The notes under the pieces were generated by a model, which worked only from the letters and a program-made list of their open reading frames with translations, had not been told where the DNA came from and ran no database searches. A program made the translations under genes and the position numbers. Shown here one piece after another: positions 44,001 to 54,708 of a stretch of 64,000 nucleotides of DNA (the stretch's first letter is position 1; each line of letters starts with the position of its first letter). The stretch comes from Toxonevra muliebris (taxonomy: Eukaryota; Arthropoda; Insecta; Diptera; Pallopteridae): NCBI GenBank assembly GCA_963691655.1, contig OY829326.1, forward strand, positions 53,437,776 through 53,501,775. Reading direction: 5' to 3'.

Positions 44001-45146
44001 AATTTTGGGCAACAAGAATTTGTTTTTATTTCTTTCCACTCTGTGCTATAAGGGAGCGGAAAATTTTTTTTTCTCTCTACTGATTTATCAACTCTACAGA
44101 ATCTGATGCATCAAACAGCTGTCAATGAGTTGAATAAACTTCAAAGATTAGCGTATTTGCATTACTGGGGCTATGAAAACGTGTCCAACTGTGTCCTTAG
44201 AAGACCTTTCAGAATTAACACCTCTTCACATGCCTGGAGAAGTCAGTCGAATCGGAACATTGTCTAAATCGAAAGAAAATTGAAAATTCCTGAAATTTGA
44301 AAAGATGATACCGCAGTTCAGCTTCACTAAAAAGTTTAAAACAAAACTAAATAATAAAAAAAAGGGAATGGGATTTTTTAAGAACTAAAATACAAACCAA
44401 AGAATAATAACTTGGTATACGGATGAATCTCCCCCTGATGAAGGGCTATATAGGCCGAGGAAATTATAATTCGAGCCCATGGGTAAATGGACCAATATCT
44501 TTCAGGGGGAAATACACACCCTAACATAATAATAGCACACTCTTCACGAACTAATTAATTATTCTTCTCAAAAAGTTCTAATTACATATTTACTAGCTTT
44601 TATACTGTCGACTTAAAACAAAACACATAAAACTCCTTGCATAGTAACAGTGGTTAAAAATGAATAGCACACAACTTCTACAAAGTTTATGAAATAAACT
44701 ATCACAAAATTTGCTCAAAAGTGTAATGAACGCTTATCATAATGAGCTATTTTCACTGCGATCTATGTATGCAGATTGTTGCCAATGCTCATAGATAAAA
44801 ATATAGTAAAGGAGCTGGCTATTTGCTGTTGAATGACGACGTCAATTAAATGATGAAATAAATTGTTACTAACTAAATGCCGCTCAATTTAATGCTACCG
44901 ATGTACGTTCTCTTAGTAATAATTTCATTAAAATGCAAATGCGAATGCAAAACTTACTTTAATCGTTATTATGCAGCCGGTGAGTGCAAAAATATTGCAT
45001 AACATGTGATACGACGCCATCAGCAATGTCAGAGCGTGCGTTATGTGGCTGAAAATCAATTGCACTGCAAAATAGCAAATTGACAGCACCAGCACAATAT
45101 AAAGTTGTACTGGTTGAAAGCGATTGAGCAAATTTTTAATCGGCAT
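34229..45146 (-). CDS. Zinc transporter of the ZnT/SLC30 (ZnT1-like) family
   Basis: Cation-diffusion-facilitator proteins exchange Zn2+ for H+ out of the cytosol; the ZnT1 branch acts at the plasma membrane. Exons (minus): 45146-44958, 36080-35339, 35034-34229; 1737 nt, 578 residues; phases 0 and 1 match. Six membrane segments lie near residues 14-36, 37-60, 129-153, 167-191, 264-282 and 289-307. The NTFGWAR loop, VLEAIQ and the cytosolic DLHIWQLSAHK (347-357) domain are ZnT1-typical. A Cys cluster (C408, C412, C417, C422, C423) follows, then a long low-complexity tail. The metal-site positions read H47/N51 in TM2 and E260/D264 in TM5 instead of the usual His/Asp pairs. The His-rich loop between TM4 and TM5 is short and poor in His. 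Possibly the fly ZnT77C (CG5130) orthologue, but ZnT63C is not excluded. Confidence 0.9.
35035..35338 (-). other. ZnT intron 2 carrying an inverted-repeat insert
   Basis: A 304-bp GTAAGT...TTACAG intron. Two thirds of it is the inverted-repeat unit at 35097-35305. Confidence 0.85.
35097..35305. mobile_element. Possible hAT-like miniature element in ZnT intron 2
   Basis: Perfect 10-bp inverted ends CAGTGCGATT...AATCGCACTG bracket 209 bp made largely of ATTAATCG/CGATTAAT and ATTCGATT motifs that can fold back. The CAGTG end is hAT-like, but no 8-bp duplication is visible at these borders. Confidence 0.55.
35339..36080 (-). CDS. ZnT exon 2 (TM3 to TM6)
   Basis: Acceptor TTCCAACAG at 36081. It begins HSKRKSDYNRELPSS and ends SLSYPY plus one base before GTAAGT. 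It codes TM3-TM6 and the TM5 pair E260/D264 (GAVEMLRDVSST). An acidic-basic linker with NMSSSEQSLKKRERREMKLR before TM3 is an insertion compared with the compact vertebrate ZnT1 loop. Confidence 0.92.
36672..36893 (+). pseudogene. Tc1/mariner-like transposase relic
   Basis: Across three frames one reads KFVSKLICRIWIEDT, then GIIGPYYFKNGSTE, then VMANGIRCRKMIRGFFVLRL and DGLNLED. These match, in order, the NKQNCRIW..., GIIGPYFFEN and VNGERYR...LDGMDLED blocks of a widespread insect Tc1/mariner-type transposase. Stops and frameshifts separate the blocks and no element ends were found, so this is an old fragment. It lies antisense to the ZnT gene. Confidence 0.7.
37440..38002. mobile_element. 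CACAG-ended foldback element, copy 1 (563 bp, TAA duplication)
   Basis: Begins CACAGCCATACAAAAAAAAA and ends ...TTTTTTTGTGTCTCTGTG, flanked by TAA on both sides (37437-37439 and 38003-38005). The two halves are long imperfect inverted copies. Each carries two or more units with GACCATGTTTA, GTTTTTGGGRTCGCTGAATC, CGAATCC and CATGAGG/CCTCA motifs. No coding capacity. The 3-bp TWA duplication is seen in PIF/Harbinger-type elements, and 3-bp duplications with CAC-type ends in CACTA elements; which applies is open. Confidence 0.85.
40661..41992. mobile_element. Long-inverted-repeat DNA element split by a LINE insertion
   Basis: The left end AGCTCTGTTTACGTACTTTT is matched, inverted, by AGGTCTGTTCCCGTACAAAA at the right. 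Both ends then share AAAACTTTC, GAGAGAG and AACTATTAA motifs. The flanks AATATAAT and AATATTAT differ at one base and could be a decayed 8-bp duplication. A fragment of the same family, inverted, lies at 16655-16815. The interior is interrupted by LINE sequence at about 40945-41662. Confidence 0.6.
40945..41662 (+). pseudogene. 5'-truncated Jockey-like LINE, RT C-terminus and 3' tail
   Basis: From about 40945 it reads LIRINEKCDLGVLFDSKM, a TGA stop, then FSKHIDYLIVKARSMLGFII, NSKDFSDPYTLKALYFSFV and RSILEYCSIIWDPFYSIQSL, the conserved C-terminal part of non-LTR reverse transcriptases. The frame is open at 41054-41437, ending RYLRSSLL. The 3' end is a (TAAA)n tail at 41645-41662. It is 5'-truncated, as LINE insertions usually are, and non-functional. 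Confidence 0.85.
42983..43085. repeat. Imperfect palindrome of GCATTTCA/TGAAATGC units
   Basis: GCATTTCATTGAAATGCGTC and TGAAATGCGGAATTTC are mirrored about 25 bases later by GAAATTGTGCATTTCAGAC and CCAATGAAATGC. The whole can fold as a ~100-base hairpin made of repeated TGAAATGC. Possibly a miniature foldback; no duplication was identified. Confidence 0.6.
43464..43958. mobile_element. CACAG-ended foldback element, copy 2 (495 bp, TTA duplication)
   Basis: Begins CACAGCCACACAAAAAAAAA and ends TTTTTTGTGTGGCTGTG, with TTA exactly duplicated (43461-43463 and 43959-43961). The left arm (to about 43611) and the right arm (from about 43848) carry the same GACCATGTTT, TTTTTGGGGTCGCTGAATC units as copy 1. 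The ~235-bp middle is unrelated single-copy-like sequence. Confidence 0.85.
44118..44516 (+). pseudogene. LINE relic: RT end and RNase H domain
   Basis: AVNELNKLQRLAYLHYWG, then in another frame AMKTCPTVSLEDLSELTPLH, then TWYTDESPPDEGLYRPRKL, a stop, FEPMGKWTNIFQGE. These follow the order RT C-terminus, linker, RNase H of I/R1-group LINEs (WYTDGS...LG...IFQAE in active members). The RNase H start retains D of YTD, but frameshifts and stops mark it as dead. Different family from the Jockey-like copy at 41 kb. Confidence 0.75.
44958..45146 (-). CDS. ZnT exon 1 (TM1-TM2)
   Basis: ATG at 45146 (minus) starts MPIKNLLNRFQPVQLYIVLV and ends CIITIK in phase 0 before GTAAGT. TM2 contains ASYHMLCN, aligning with SFHMLSD of vertebrate ZnT1, so the usual Asp is Asn51. 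Confidence 0.9.
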
Positions 45147-45406
45147 AGTTGTTGCGTTTGGTGTTGCTGTTTTGGATGTTGTAGTTGATGCTGTATTGCA
45201 ATGTTGCTACTGCTGTTGTAGCTTGAGAATTTCAGTTTCCTTCTGTTTTTGCTTTTGACGTTTTATTGTTTGGCGTTTGTTGATTTGGTTGATTTATATA
45301 TAGCAAAATAATAATAATTACTGTGCCTGGTATTTTTGTTTTTTTTGGGTTTGGTTTTATCTTTGGTGTAACATGTATGCCTATATGTTAAACTTATAGT
45401 CGTTAT
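45147..45406 (-). other. Probable 5' UTR part of ZnT exon 1
   Basis: A good minus-strand acceptor, CTTATATTTCAG, ends at 45407. The 260 bases from there to the start codon contain GTTGTTGTAG/GCAACAACAC-type runs and no upstream long frame. This suggests at least one upstream non-coding exon at higher coordinates, which I could not locate. Confidence 0.5.
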
Positions 45407-48400
45407 CTGAAATATAAGAAAAATATAATTAAAAATATATACATATAATAATTTATTGACGTCGGTAGGAGACTATCACAGTATATCTGCATAAGATTTA
45501 GTTTTTTCAATGAACTAATATGTAAAAACAGAAAAAATTAAGAATATTTGTTTTGTAATTCAAAACAATATTATATAAATTTTGGAATACAACTTTTCCT
45601 ACTTTAAAGCGCAACATGCAATATAAACTTCCATCAGGATCTAAGAAAAATTCTCGATAACTGGCTTTACAGGGCCTTACTGGCTTGTAATTATTATTAA
45701 AAAAAAGTAGCTGTCGCTATATAAAAACTACTGAGGAATCTTGATAAACTGCATCCCACTAAAACTCACAGCTTTTTTATGAACACTTTTGGAACATTAT
45801 GCCCGAAATTTTCACGACGCTGGGCAATCTTTCAATTACAGTTTTTCCAGCTTAGAAATTGTTTTTGAATTGAAGTCCTGAAACTGAGTTTGAAAAGTCA
45901 AAAAATGAACAAAAAATAGAAAAAACTATTGGGTCCTTGTAAATTTAGATTTATTTGAAAGGTAACTAAAATGTGATGATGTGAGTTATTTAACAGTATA
46001 TTTGGAGTTTTTCCACCAGCAGATTAAATGTACGAAAAGAGTAAAAAAGGCAGATAATGATGGAGTGGGGAAATAATGAAATCTTCATAATTCCTATAAT
46101 TAATAACACTGTGTGACAGTGAAAATATACTTTCCTCGAGACATAGCTCAAATTGTAGTAAGTTAAGCAGATAAAAATTGCATACTCAGAATTTTAAATT
46201 GACCCTCAAAATCTGGACTTAGAGCCGAAAAACCCATTTTTGATAGGTTAAAGCATATACTTGCCCGTAACTTTATTTTTATTTATCCGACGAGTAAGTT
46301 TTTATAATTTATTCCAAAAAGGATACTTAGTTGCTTATAATGATGTATAAATTGGTAATATACCTTACGAAATACAAGAGATAGAGGGCAAAATATAAAG
46401 GAAATTGAATTTTTTTATATTTTTTCATTTTGAATGGCGTTGTAAACGATTATTTTGTTTTCCAGTATATATAAAAAGGTATAAATAAATAAACTGCATT
46501 TAATTCTGTTTCCAACGAGTTAAAAATTTTCTAAATCCATTGATGTTTGATTGAGATATTCGACTTCAAGCACCATATACTAAAAAAAAATGCTTACATT
46601 TTTAAGCTGCTGTATTGTATACTTAAATCACAGTGGTCTTGAAGCAGCGGCAAGTATGATCAAAATGAACCAAACTAAATATTACGCAGAATTGTTCCAA
46701 ATTCTTCCAGAATCTTAATCTACGTACAGAAAAAAGTATATTCAAATTTTTACAAACATTTACAAAAAAGTAGTTGAAAAAAATTGATTCATGTTGGAGT
46801 TACAACGTTCCGGTTCTTTTTTTATGGAATTTTCACCGCCAAACTTGACAAAAATCATTTTAAATTAAAGAAGGAAAAAAGCTTCACCAGTTAATTAATG
46901 AATCTGGCGGGTGAGTTAAATGATTTTGAAAGACCGACTGTTGAAATTTAAAAACGCAATTTATGCCAGATAAAACCGCCTCCTTGGATCCGCTAGTGAT
47001 TGTATTTAATTTCTTTTATTTAAACATCAGTTTCATAAAAATTAATTATGAATATTTCCTTCCCCTATATAACCTCCCCTACTTCCCGAAAAAAATCTGG
47101 CTACGGCCTTGCATCCTATAAGGGCGATCACATAAATGGGGAATTTATCTTCTTCTATCTTCAATACATTTATTAGTGTAACTACAGTTTTATTCCAGAA
47201 GTTCCAGAAGTGCTACACTATCATATTATATATCAATTTAAAGAGTTTGACGAGTAGGTTGGCCAAAAATTATCAGATTTAAAATCGGTTTAGCCAATTC
47301 CAAAATTTTAGCGTCGGAAGTTCTTTAAATTTCACTCATTGAACAAAGAATTGCTTAAGCGGGAGTAAATAATAAATGAGAGAGAGAAGACATGAGTAAC
47401 GGCATTTCTTAGAATTATCTAACGAATTATCTGCATACGCAAATAACAGAACAAACATCAACGAGTAGTTTGGTTCTCTTTTGATATTTGTTTTTTCATA
47501 AAGAGATTTCTTGAGCAAAAAAAAAAAAAATAGCCCCAGCTACTGGGGCCTTACCGACTAGTTTCCTTTAATTAAAAAAATCATATTACTATCTCAAAAA
47601 TTTTCTTCAGTGGTGCACGCGTTTGAAAGTTCAAGTATTAACTTTCTGAAAATGTGTCGATCTCATCTTTTTTCTTCGTTTATTTTTATTGAAAACGTGA
47701 CTTATTTAATTTCACTTTGATTGTTCTAATCCTCTGACACCAAATTCAAAAATTAAATAAATGAAGATAAATTTTCAGACCACTGTCTTAACATGTCTAT
47801 CCCTCAGAAACTACAGCATAGTAAAGTTTTTACACAATTATTTAAGGGATTCACTTTATCACACTTAAAAGTTCGTATTTGTCTTCAAGTTTACGTCTAT
47901 GTATTTCATGTTGAAGCTTGCATATATTTAGATATTAATGCAATATCTTAACGTGTCCATCTTTCATTAATGATATAGATTTACTAATTTAGAAGTAATA
48001 CCTTAAGGGACTGAAGACTTTGACAGAAATGTCTATTTCTTAAAAATTAAAATTTGTAATACGAATTTATTCTAAAATTTCTAACTTAATAAAATCAACG
48101 AAATTAATTAAAATTTAACCATTTTTTCCACCTTGATATACGCTGAACATTATTTTTTCTACTAATTTTTGCTTTTATACTATAAATATCCATCAAAGTT
48201 TATTGCGACAAGTTGAATCTCTTTGTTGGAAACCGTAGAACATTAGCGTATGAAGTTAAGCATGAAATGAAATCTATAAATTGTTTAAACTATTCAGCGA
48301 TAATCATAATTAGAATAAACACTGTCAAATTATTGTCACTTTTACAAGCGTAATTCAAATGGAAAATTTATAAAAAAAAAATAATATTATTCGCTTATCA

Positions 48401-49800
48401 TATGTTGATCTTATTCAAAATAAATGCATATATATGCAAAAAGTGTAGAGAAGATCGATATTTATAAAGACTTATTTAATACAATGATTTCATTCAAGCT
48501 GTTTTAAATTGATAATGAATTGCTGCTACAGTGAAATTTCAATAAAAATCTCACCCTTTTTACAAAATGTCAAATGCAGCATTTGATTTTTAGCTTAATT
48601 TATTCACATCACGTACAACTACATTAAATTAATCATTTTTTGTATTTGACTATCCACTATAAAACGATTGTTTAACTGCTTTGTAAATAAACGCATACTA
48701 AAACTATTACTATTTACATAGTTAAGTAGCCAAATTTGTTCTGGTTTGGACAAATTGAACTTGACACAATTACGCGGTGACTTTTTGAGTTTACGCGAAA
48801 GATGAATAGAATTTGTCTTGTTATTTTTTCGATCGCCAATTTTTTTTTTTATCATTAGCAAGCAAAATATTTCAAATAATTTAAGATTTTCTGCTTGATC
48901 ATTAATGATCAGATTTAGAAATTCCAACTTATAAATATTGATTGAAAATAACGCTAGTATTTTTCCTAAAAATAACATTAAATATTTCTGAGTCGATAAT
49001 TACAAATGCATATAAATTTTAAGTTATTTATACATATTTATTTAATTATTTAGATACGCAAGTATTTGCGTGGAAGACGACGTACGTTTTACGTATTTTG
49101 AGTTTAAGTTTGCGTATATTTTTGTCTTACATATTTATAATCATTCATGCCCGGGTGTTTCCGTATGTTTATTAAATTATGTTATCAAATATTAATGCAT
49201 TAAATGTATGCTATCTGGGGCTTGTAAATTTATAATCAAACAAAACTCAGACACTCTTTTTTTAGCGTCATACTTATTTGTATATCTTCATAATAATTTT
49301 GTCATCCGTTTGTAATAATGAAGCAAATATACAAACATTGAATTCTAACTGCCTAATTTATAGAAGTCGCAATTTTTACGAAAACAGTCATTGGTAAAAA
49401 AAATTGGACTTTAACATGTAACAAAATGATTAATTCCTATTGTCTACAATACTCTGGATTTGCTATAACAAAATTATAGAAAGACCACTCCCTAGCGAAT
49501 TTCTATTTTAAGAGGCAGGTTTTTTAAAGTTCATGATCATGTATAATACATGCTGGCAATGATGGTAAAATTAATCAAACTGAAAATTAATTTACAAAAA
49601 ATAAAACAGGTAAAACGAGAGTCTTGTATGATTTTCCGCTAGACCATAAACCGCGTCAACACCGTAAACATAGGCCACGATTACCAGTCTCCTTACCTTT
49701 AGTAGTGATGAAACTCCTCTAGAGACTTACAGGTTGTACAAGAAATTAAGCGGACTCTTCATTTTGTGTAACAGAGATTCCAATATATAATCTTAACCTC
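45407..49800. other. Gene-poor AT-rich region
   Basis: No gene recognised. It may be the first (5' UTR) intron of the ZnT gene. The only identifiable item is the truncated hAT end at 47000-47110. An open frame at 48619-48978 (minus) is Leu/Lys/Asn-rich and unlike any family I know. Confidence 0.45.
47000..47110. mobile_element. Truncated right end of the 32-33 kb hAT family
   Basis: TTGTATTTAATTT..., CATAAAAATTAATTATGAAT, ...CCCGAAAAAAATCTGGCTAC and GGCCTTG parallel 33225-33313 closely. The left end is missing. Directly before it, CCTCCTTGGATCCGCTAGTG resembles the right end of the element at 51409-51570, so two elements appear fused or nested. Confidence 0.65.
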
Positions 49801-51400
49801 CTAACAGGACTTAGCATACATGGGCTTAGACAGGGACTTGGAAAATAGTCTTCTTTCCCCTCAATATATGTGGGAATACATAGTCAATACCAATTATGTA
49901 AAGAAATTATTCTACAAACTGGGCTTTTCCACCCTAGCTGAGTTTCTGGGAACATCATCAACGTTACCCAGAATTACAAGGTTTTTGTCACTTTGTCACT
50001 TTGACAAAAAAATTACGTTTCATCTAAGCCCATTAACAAACCTTGAACTGTTAAGTATGAATGAAGTAAATCAAACATGGAATATGAGCAACTAGATTTC
50101 AGTTTCATAGTCTCTAATAATTATCTATAAGTTAACAAATATATTAAAAATTTAATTCCACTTGCATTAAATATTTTCTCGACTTTATCAAGTGAAGACA
50201 CAAATTCTCAGAAGACAGAATACAGAGTATTCTTTAGTGAGTCTGCAAAGTTTATGGAATATATCTTATATTCTCAGAAAAAGTAACGATCAATTTCGTA
50301 GTTGTAGGTTTGGGCATTTTAGAATTTTTTTATTGTAACTATTAGCCTTTCTTTCATATGCACATTTCACTGTGACAAGTGAATGTATATTTATTTTGCT
50401 GTTATTTTTTAAATAAATAAACTTGAGTTCATTAACACAATTCGCAATTGTTACATAGATAATACCATTAAATTATGTATAATTAACATTTCCCGCCAAA
50501 TGTGTTGTTGTTTATTTATACAATAAATAAATTTGAAATGTGCATATCTTCAGTAGTATGTAGATACCCGTATGTATTGGTGAATCCAGAGGGAGGTGAG
50601 AGGCGCGCTTATTAAGATTTTTATTTTTCAATTGTTTCAATATTTTTGAAAAACGCACTGGGATATTTTTCTGCTAGGCTAATATCGTGTAATCTTAATT
50701 CAAAGCAAACTATTGTATTTATATATTATTATATATTATTTATGTATTAATTTTATTATGATAGCAAAACTATGTATCACACTTATTTGTATATATTAAT
50801 TGCTTAAAATTAACACACTTAACTATTGATTCTGTCTGATGAATATTTGTCACATTGTATGAACGCATGCGCCGCCACGCCACGCCACGCCACGAAAAGC
50901 CACGCCACTCCATAAAATTATAAAAATATAACTGATGATGATATTTTTTTCGACTGCTATATTGCTATAGCATGTAAATTGGAGCAAAAAATATTTGTGA
51001 TTTGCAAAAAAACAAAAAAAAAGGTAAAAAAAACACAAATAATAAATGTCCATTTCCGCACATTATTCAATTTAGATTTTATTTGTGAGAAAAACAGATT
51101 TATTTTGTTGTTGCTTTCTATTATATTTTTATGCTTTTTTCTGTCGTTTTTTTGTTCCTTTTTTATTGTATATAAGATTACAATACAAATTAACAATTGG
51201 CGGTTGAAATAAATGCAGTATCAGTATCAAGTATGTAAGTATGGTAAACTCAGGGGGGATTAGCCGTTTAGTCAGTCAATCATCACAATAGAAAACAATA
51301 AATTTTGTGAGTATGTATATTAAAATGTAATTGAACTATAGACTTTGTTTGTTTGATTTATAAATTACTTTGTAATTATATGTCTGGTGGTGGTGGGTGT
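49801..51400. other. No supported gene
   Basis: An open frame at 49820-50095 (91 codons, + strand) has mixed composition and no recognisable motif or splice context; I leave it uncalled. A short CCACG array follows at 50872. Confidence 0.4.
50872..50910. repeat. (GCCAC)n pentanucleotide array
   Basis: Six to seven GCCAC-type units, interrupted once by GAAAA, in otherwise AT-rich DNA. Confidence 0.85.
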
Positions 51401-51408
51401 GTATTATG

Positions 51409-51570
51409 CACTGGCGGTTCCAGAGATTTCCTAAGGGGATGTTTTAACTATTTTGTCCCTTTAAATTTTTTTTTGATTCATAACTAACGATCGACAAAAT
51501 GTATGAGATTTTTTTATCGGTAAGAGGAAGGGGGTTTCAACCCCGAACCCCCTCCTTGGATACGCTAGTA
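51409..51570. mobile_element. hAT-type miniature element (162 bp) with 8-bp duplication
   Basis: GTATTATG is duplicated exactly (51401-51408 and 51571-51578). The inner ends are imperfect inverted repeats: CACTGGCGGTTCC versus TACTAGCGTATCC (reverse complement of the right end). The interior contains a pyrimidine/purine-rich CCCCGAACCCCCTCC block. Confidence 0.75.
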
Positions 51571-52157
51571 GTATTATGTATGCATGCATGCATGTATGTA
51601 TGAACTAGCGCACAATGGGCTGGCAGATCAACAAAAGTGACGAAAAACCTATTTCAAAGTTATTAACGGGAGACTCATTCTTTCATATATACTAGAAGAA
51701 TTGAAGAAACTTTTCTAGTCCTCTTATTTCTATAGCGTTATGAATTGAAGAAATATCATGAATCCAATTGTTACAATTGTTGTTGCTCATTACAGTGGTC
51801 ATAAATTAATACAATATAGAAAAGAAATCTAAATAAATATTAGCTTGATTTTGAGTCCCCTCACTCATGTATTTGAGAAATATAAAGCAAAAGACACTTT
51901 TTGAATCAAAACTTCTCGGAAGTTACACCTGGTACCAAAAATTCTAGGTTTATTAAGATGTTAACTATCAGGTTATTTGCCATTTTCTGCCACTTTTGAC
52001 GAACTTATATATTCAGTAAGTATTTTTCGAATGGACTCAAAAAAAATTTTTTTTAAAGCTATTTTATTTGGATATTATTTTACATTAAAAATTAATGTTT
52101 GATGTATAAATTACTTTATAATTATATCACTATATTATTAAATTATACGCTCCTTAA

Positions 52158-52287
52158 CCCAGTAATGCCTAGCGGTGCCATATGACACCTTGTCGCTGAG
52201 CCGTTCCTGAGCCAGATTCAAAAACAATTTTTTTCTCAAGTTTCTGTCTTGATCTATTTACTTTAGTTCCCGCTTGTCCTTAATAGG
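52158..52287. mobile_element. TTAA-flanked piggyBac-like miniature element, copy 1 (130 bp)
   Basis: TTAA on both sides (52154-52157, 52288-52291). Imperfect inverted ends CCCAGTAATGCCTAGCGG and CCTATTAAGGACAAGCGG. Nearly identical to 58840-58969, with the same length. TTAA targeting with CCC-type ends is the piggyBac hallmark. Confidence 0.85.
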
Positions 52288-52316
52288 TTAAGATTATTAT
52301 CCATAGTACGGGCATA

Positions 52317-52622
52317 ATGAGAAATAGATTGTTATCTGTCGAAATGCTTGGTGAAAAAGCGTCTGAGGCACAACATGAACATTACAGATGCGATTTTACG
52401 AGAAAGCATAGCTTCTTGTTCACTTTGAGTGATCTCTTCTATAGAGTGTCATGGATTCCTCCGACCCAAAAATTTAATACTCCCCGAGGAAGTGAAAACG
52501 TTATTACTACCAATTTATTCAGAAGAAACTGTAAAAACGACTTCGTTGGGTACTTGACTGGACTTTCCAAAACGTATCAGTTATTTGACGAACTCGAATT
52601 TAACCGACGAAGAAGAGTTTGA
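52317..52622 (+). pseudogene. Possible transposon-associated protein relic
   Basis: A 101-codon frame beginning MRNRLLSVEMLGEKASEAQH. The EKASEAQHEHYR...FTRKHS...LSDLFYR pattern reminds me of a conserved block (E-ASEA-N/H--R--R--RK-SR-----D-FNR) found in many uncharacterised, transposon-linked insect proteins. The frame stops abruptly at GACGAGGACGG and lacks other domains. I cannot confirm the family. Confidence 0.35.
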
Positions 52623-52789
52623 CGAGGACGGATTTTATTAATGAAAGACAAAAAGCACCTCAATATGTGAGGGGTAAGAGGACTCACTTTAATTAAGCAT
52701 AAGGCTTAAAATGCACTGCAATACCTCCACGTGGCAGACCTTGGATGCTAGAATTTTTGTAGGCTAACTGCAGGAGTTCCAAGAAAAAA

Positions 52790-53225
52790 AAACTACATGT
52801 ATGAAGTTTAAGTTTCTCAAATATTCTTCACCAAAATTCAAGCGAGTTTAAAAAAGAAACTTGTGATTTCAGTTCCCATATTGGGTTTGCAATTTTGAGT
52901 TTGTAATATTTTCGACATTAAATTTTAAATTATTGTAGTAACTTCAAAAACTCCGTTGTTCTAAGTTTCATACAAATATTTTGGCGCCATATTGGATCTG
53001 CCATTTTTAACTTCTAAATCCGCGTTCTCAAAAACTCCCTTGTAAGTACAAAGTTCCATATAAATGTTACAAAATTAACAAAAATTTGAGCGCCATATTA
53101 GATCCGCCCTTTTTAATTTATAAATTTTGACGTCGTATTCGAAATCAACGGCTTTAAAACCCCCTTATGGCAAGTTTCATATAAATTCAACGAAATATTG
53201 AATTTTAGTCATTTTTGGTGGTCTC
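52790..53225. repeat. Degenerate tandem repeat, ~108-bp period
   Basis: GCGCCATATTGGATCTGCC-like cores recur at about 52876, 52985 and 53091 (spacing 110 and 106), each followed by TTTTTAA-TT-TAAAT, CAAAAACTCC and AAGTTYCATATAAAT. About three and a half units, diverged. Confidence 0.65.
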
Positions 53226-54700
53226 CCAGCCCACTGTGCAGCAAAGAGAAATATCATTTCTAAAAAAGTAAAACTGCTGTTCCTTTCTTTTCTACAAAAC
53301 AAATACAAATATGTAATTAAAATATGTTTAAAAATGTATCAAAACACAATAAATGCATATCTCGCAATTCATTGAGATTTATTCAATTTATAAATAATAG
53401 TAATACGTCATTCTTATAAAAATATCGTCACAAAATTATCATTACCATTTTATTAGTTAATGAAACTCACGTACAACGTTCATACAATAATAAGTAAAAC
53501 GCATATTTTATTTATAAATTAATTTTAAATAATTAGGAAATCAAACCAAAACAATAAGTTCTTTAATATGCCTTTTGAGTAGTAATAGAAAACATTAGTG
53601 ATTGTTAAAATATAATTTATATATACAATATCCCGGAATTAAAATTGTGTTTTTATGTTATTAAAACAGTAGCGTTTAAGGCTAAGATCTTTTGTCTGTT
53701 AATACTTGGCCAAGGTATGTATTAAAATACAAAAATTCTTAGAGTAATAATTTAAGTATTATTTAATAATTATCTTCGAGAAATAATTACTTGAAGAATA
53801 TGAAATGTCTGCTCTAAAAAGAGTTAAATAGTAGTTCAAAATACAATTTCCAGATAAAAATTCACACTGTACAAATATGAATAAATAAAAATGTAACATA
53901 AACAAGTCATAAATACTTTGGTCCAATCTTCGAACTAAACTTTGAAAATAATCACATTAGATTTAATTACGACTCATCTTCGATATGCTTACTTTTACTT
54001 TTCCACCGCCACTATTTTAATTAACCCTTAAGCAGACTCATGTGTACTCTTTCTTGTCATCTCTTGCATTGTATTCAATGTTCAAATCATGTTCTACTTC
54101 TGAAGCAGAGTCTGCTTTATCATGTTTGTACTAATATGTTGTCTGAACATCGCCGTAACATTTGAACATTCATAAGTTGTCAGAATATTTTTATTTTCTT
54201 ATATGCAAAATAAACCAAACACAAATGAATATACAAATAATAATTTATTACAAAAAATTTATGATAGTGAGGAAGAAAACGTTTGCGTCCTAATGCTATT
54301 AAAAAATGTTAACGCTGCACTTTTACAAATAAAAAAAAACAAATTTTGTTCTAATTACTGATTTTATTTTTTCAAATTATTTTGCTTTTGTTTCAAATTT
54401 TGCTGCTGATTGAATCACAATCATTAGAAAATGTCAAAATGAGTCAAGAAATTTTTAACAAAATAAATAAATAAAAATCCCGCCTCATGTAACTTTTCCT
54501 CTCTCCACTTTCCCCTTTGCCGGCAAACGTCAAACGTCGGCGCATTGAGGCTAATGTGAACAAGGTCATAGTCTTCAGCTAAAGTTTCAACTTTATATCA
54601 TTTTCTGTTTTATTCGAGGTAAGAACCACTTACTTACAGCCCTATCACTAATTCCGACAGATCTCCCATTGTAGCCTACTCGGAAGAGTAAAAAATGCAC
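53226..54700. other. No supported gene
   Basis: AT-rich sequence only. There is a GC-richer patch at 54480-54560 (GCCGGCAAACGTC) without coding sense. Confidence 0.4.
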
Positions 54701-54708
54701 CAAAAGTT

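Larger units (their letters stand above)
36081..44957 (-). other. ZnT intron 1 (8.9 kb), rich in transposon relics
   Basis: Donor GTAAGT at 44957, acceptor TTCCAACAG at 36081. It contains a Tc1/mariner-like relic (36.7 kb), both copies of a foldback family (37.4 and 43.5 kb), a long-inverted-repeat element with a LINE inside (40.7-42.0 kb), a palindrome (43.0 kb) and a LINE RNase H relic (44.1-44.5 kb). The stretch 38003-40660 shows only AT-rich sequence, with a weak repeat around GTAAGCGCCA at 38537 and 38664. Confidence 0.8.

Noticed and set aside
48619..48978. 119-codon minus-strand frame
   Set aside because: AT-driven Leu/Lys/Asn/Ile composition and no recognisable feature; expected by chance in this base composition.
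50872..50910. GCCAC array considered as a CRISPR-like or regulatory array
   Set aside because: Units are directly adjacent five-base repeats without spacers; a simple microsatellite explains it.
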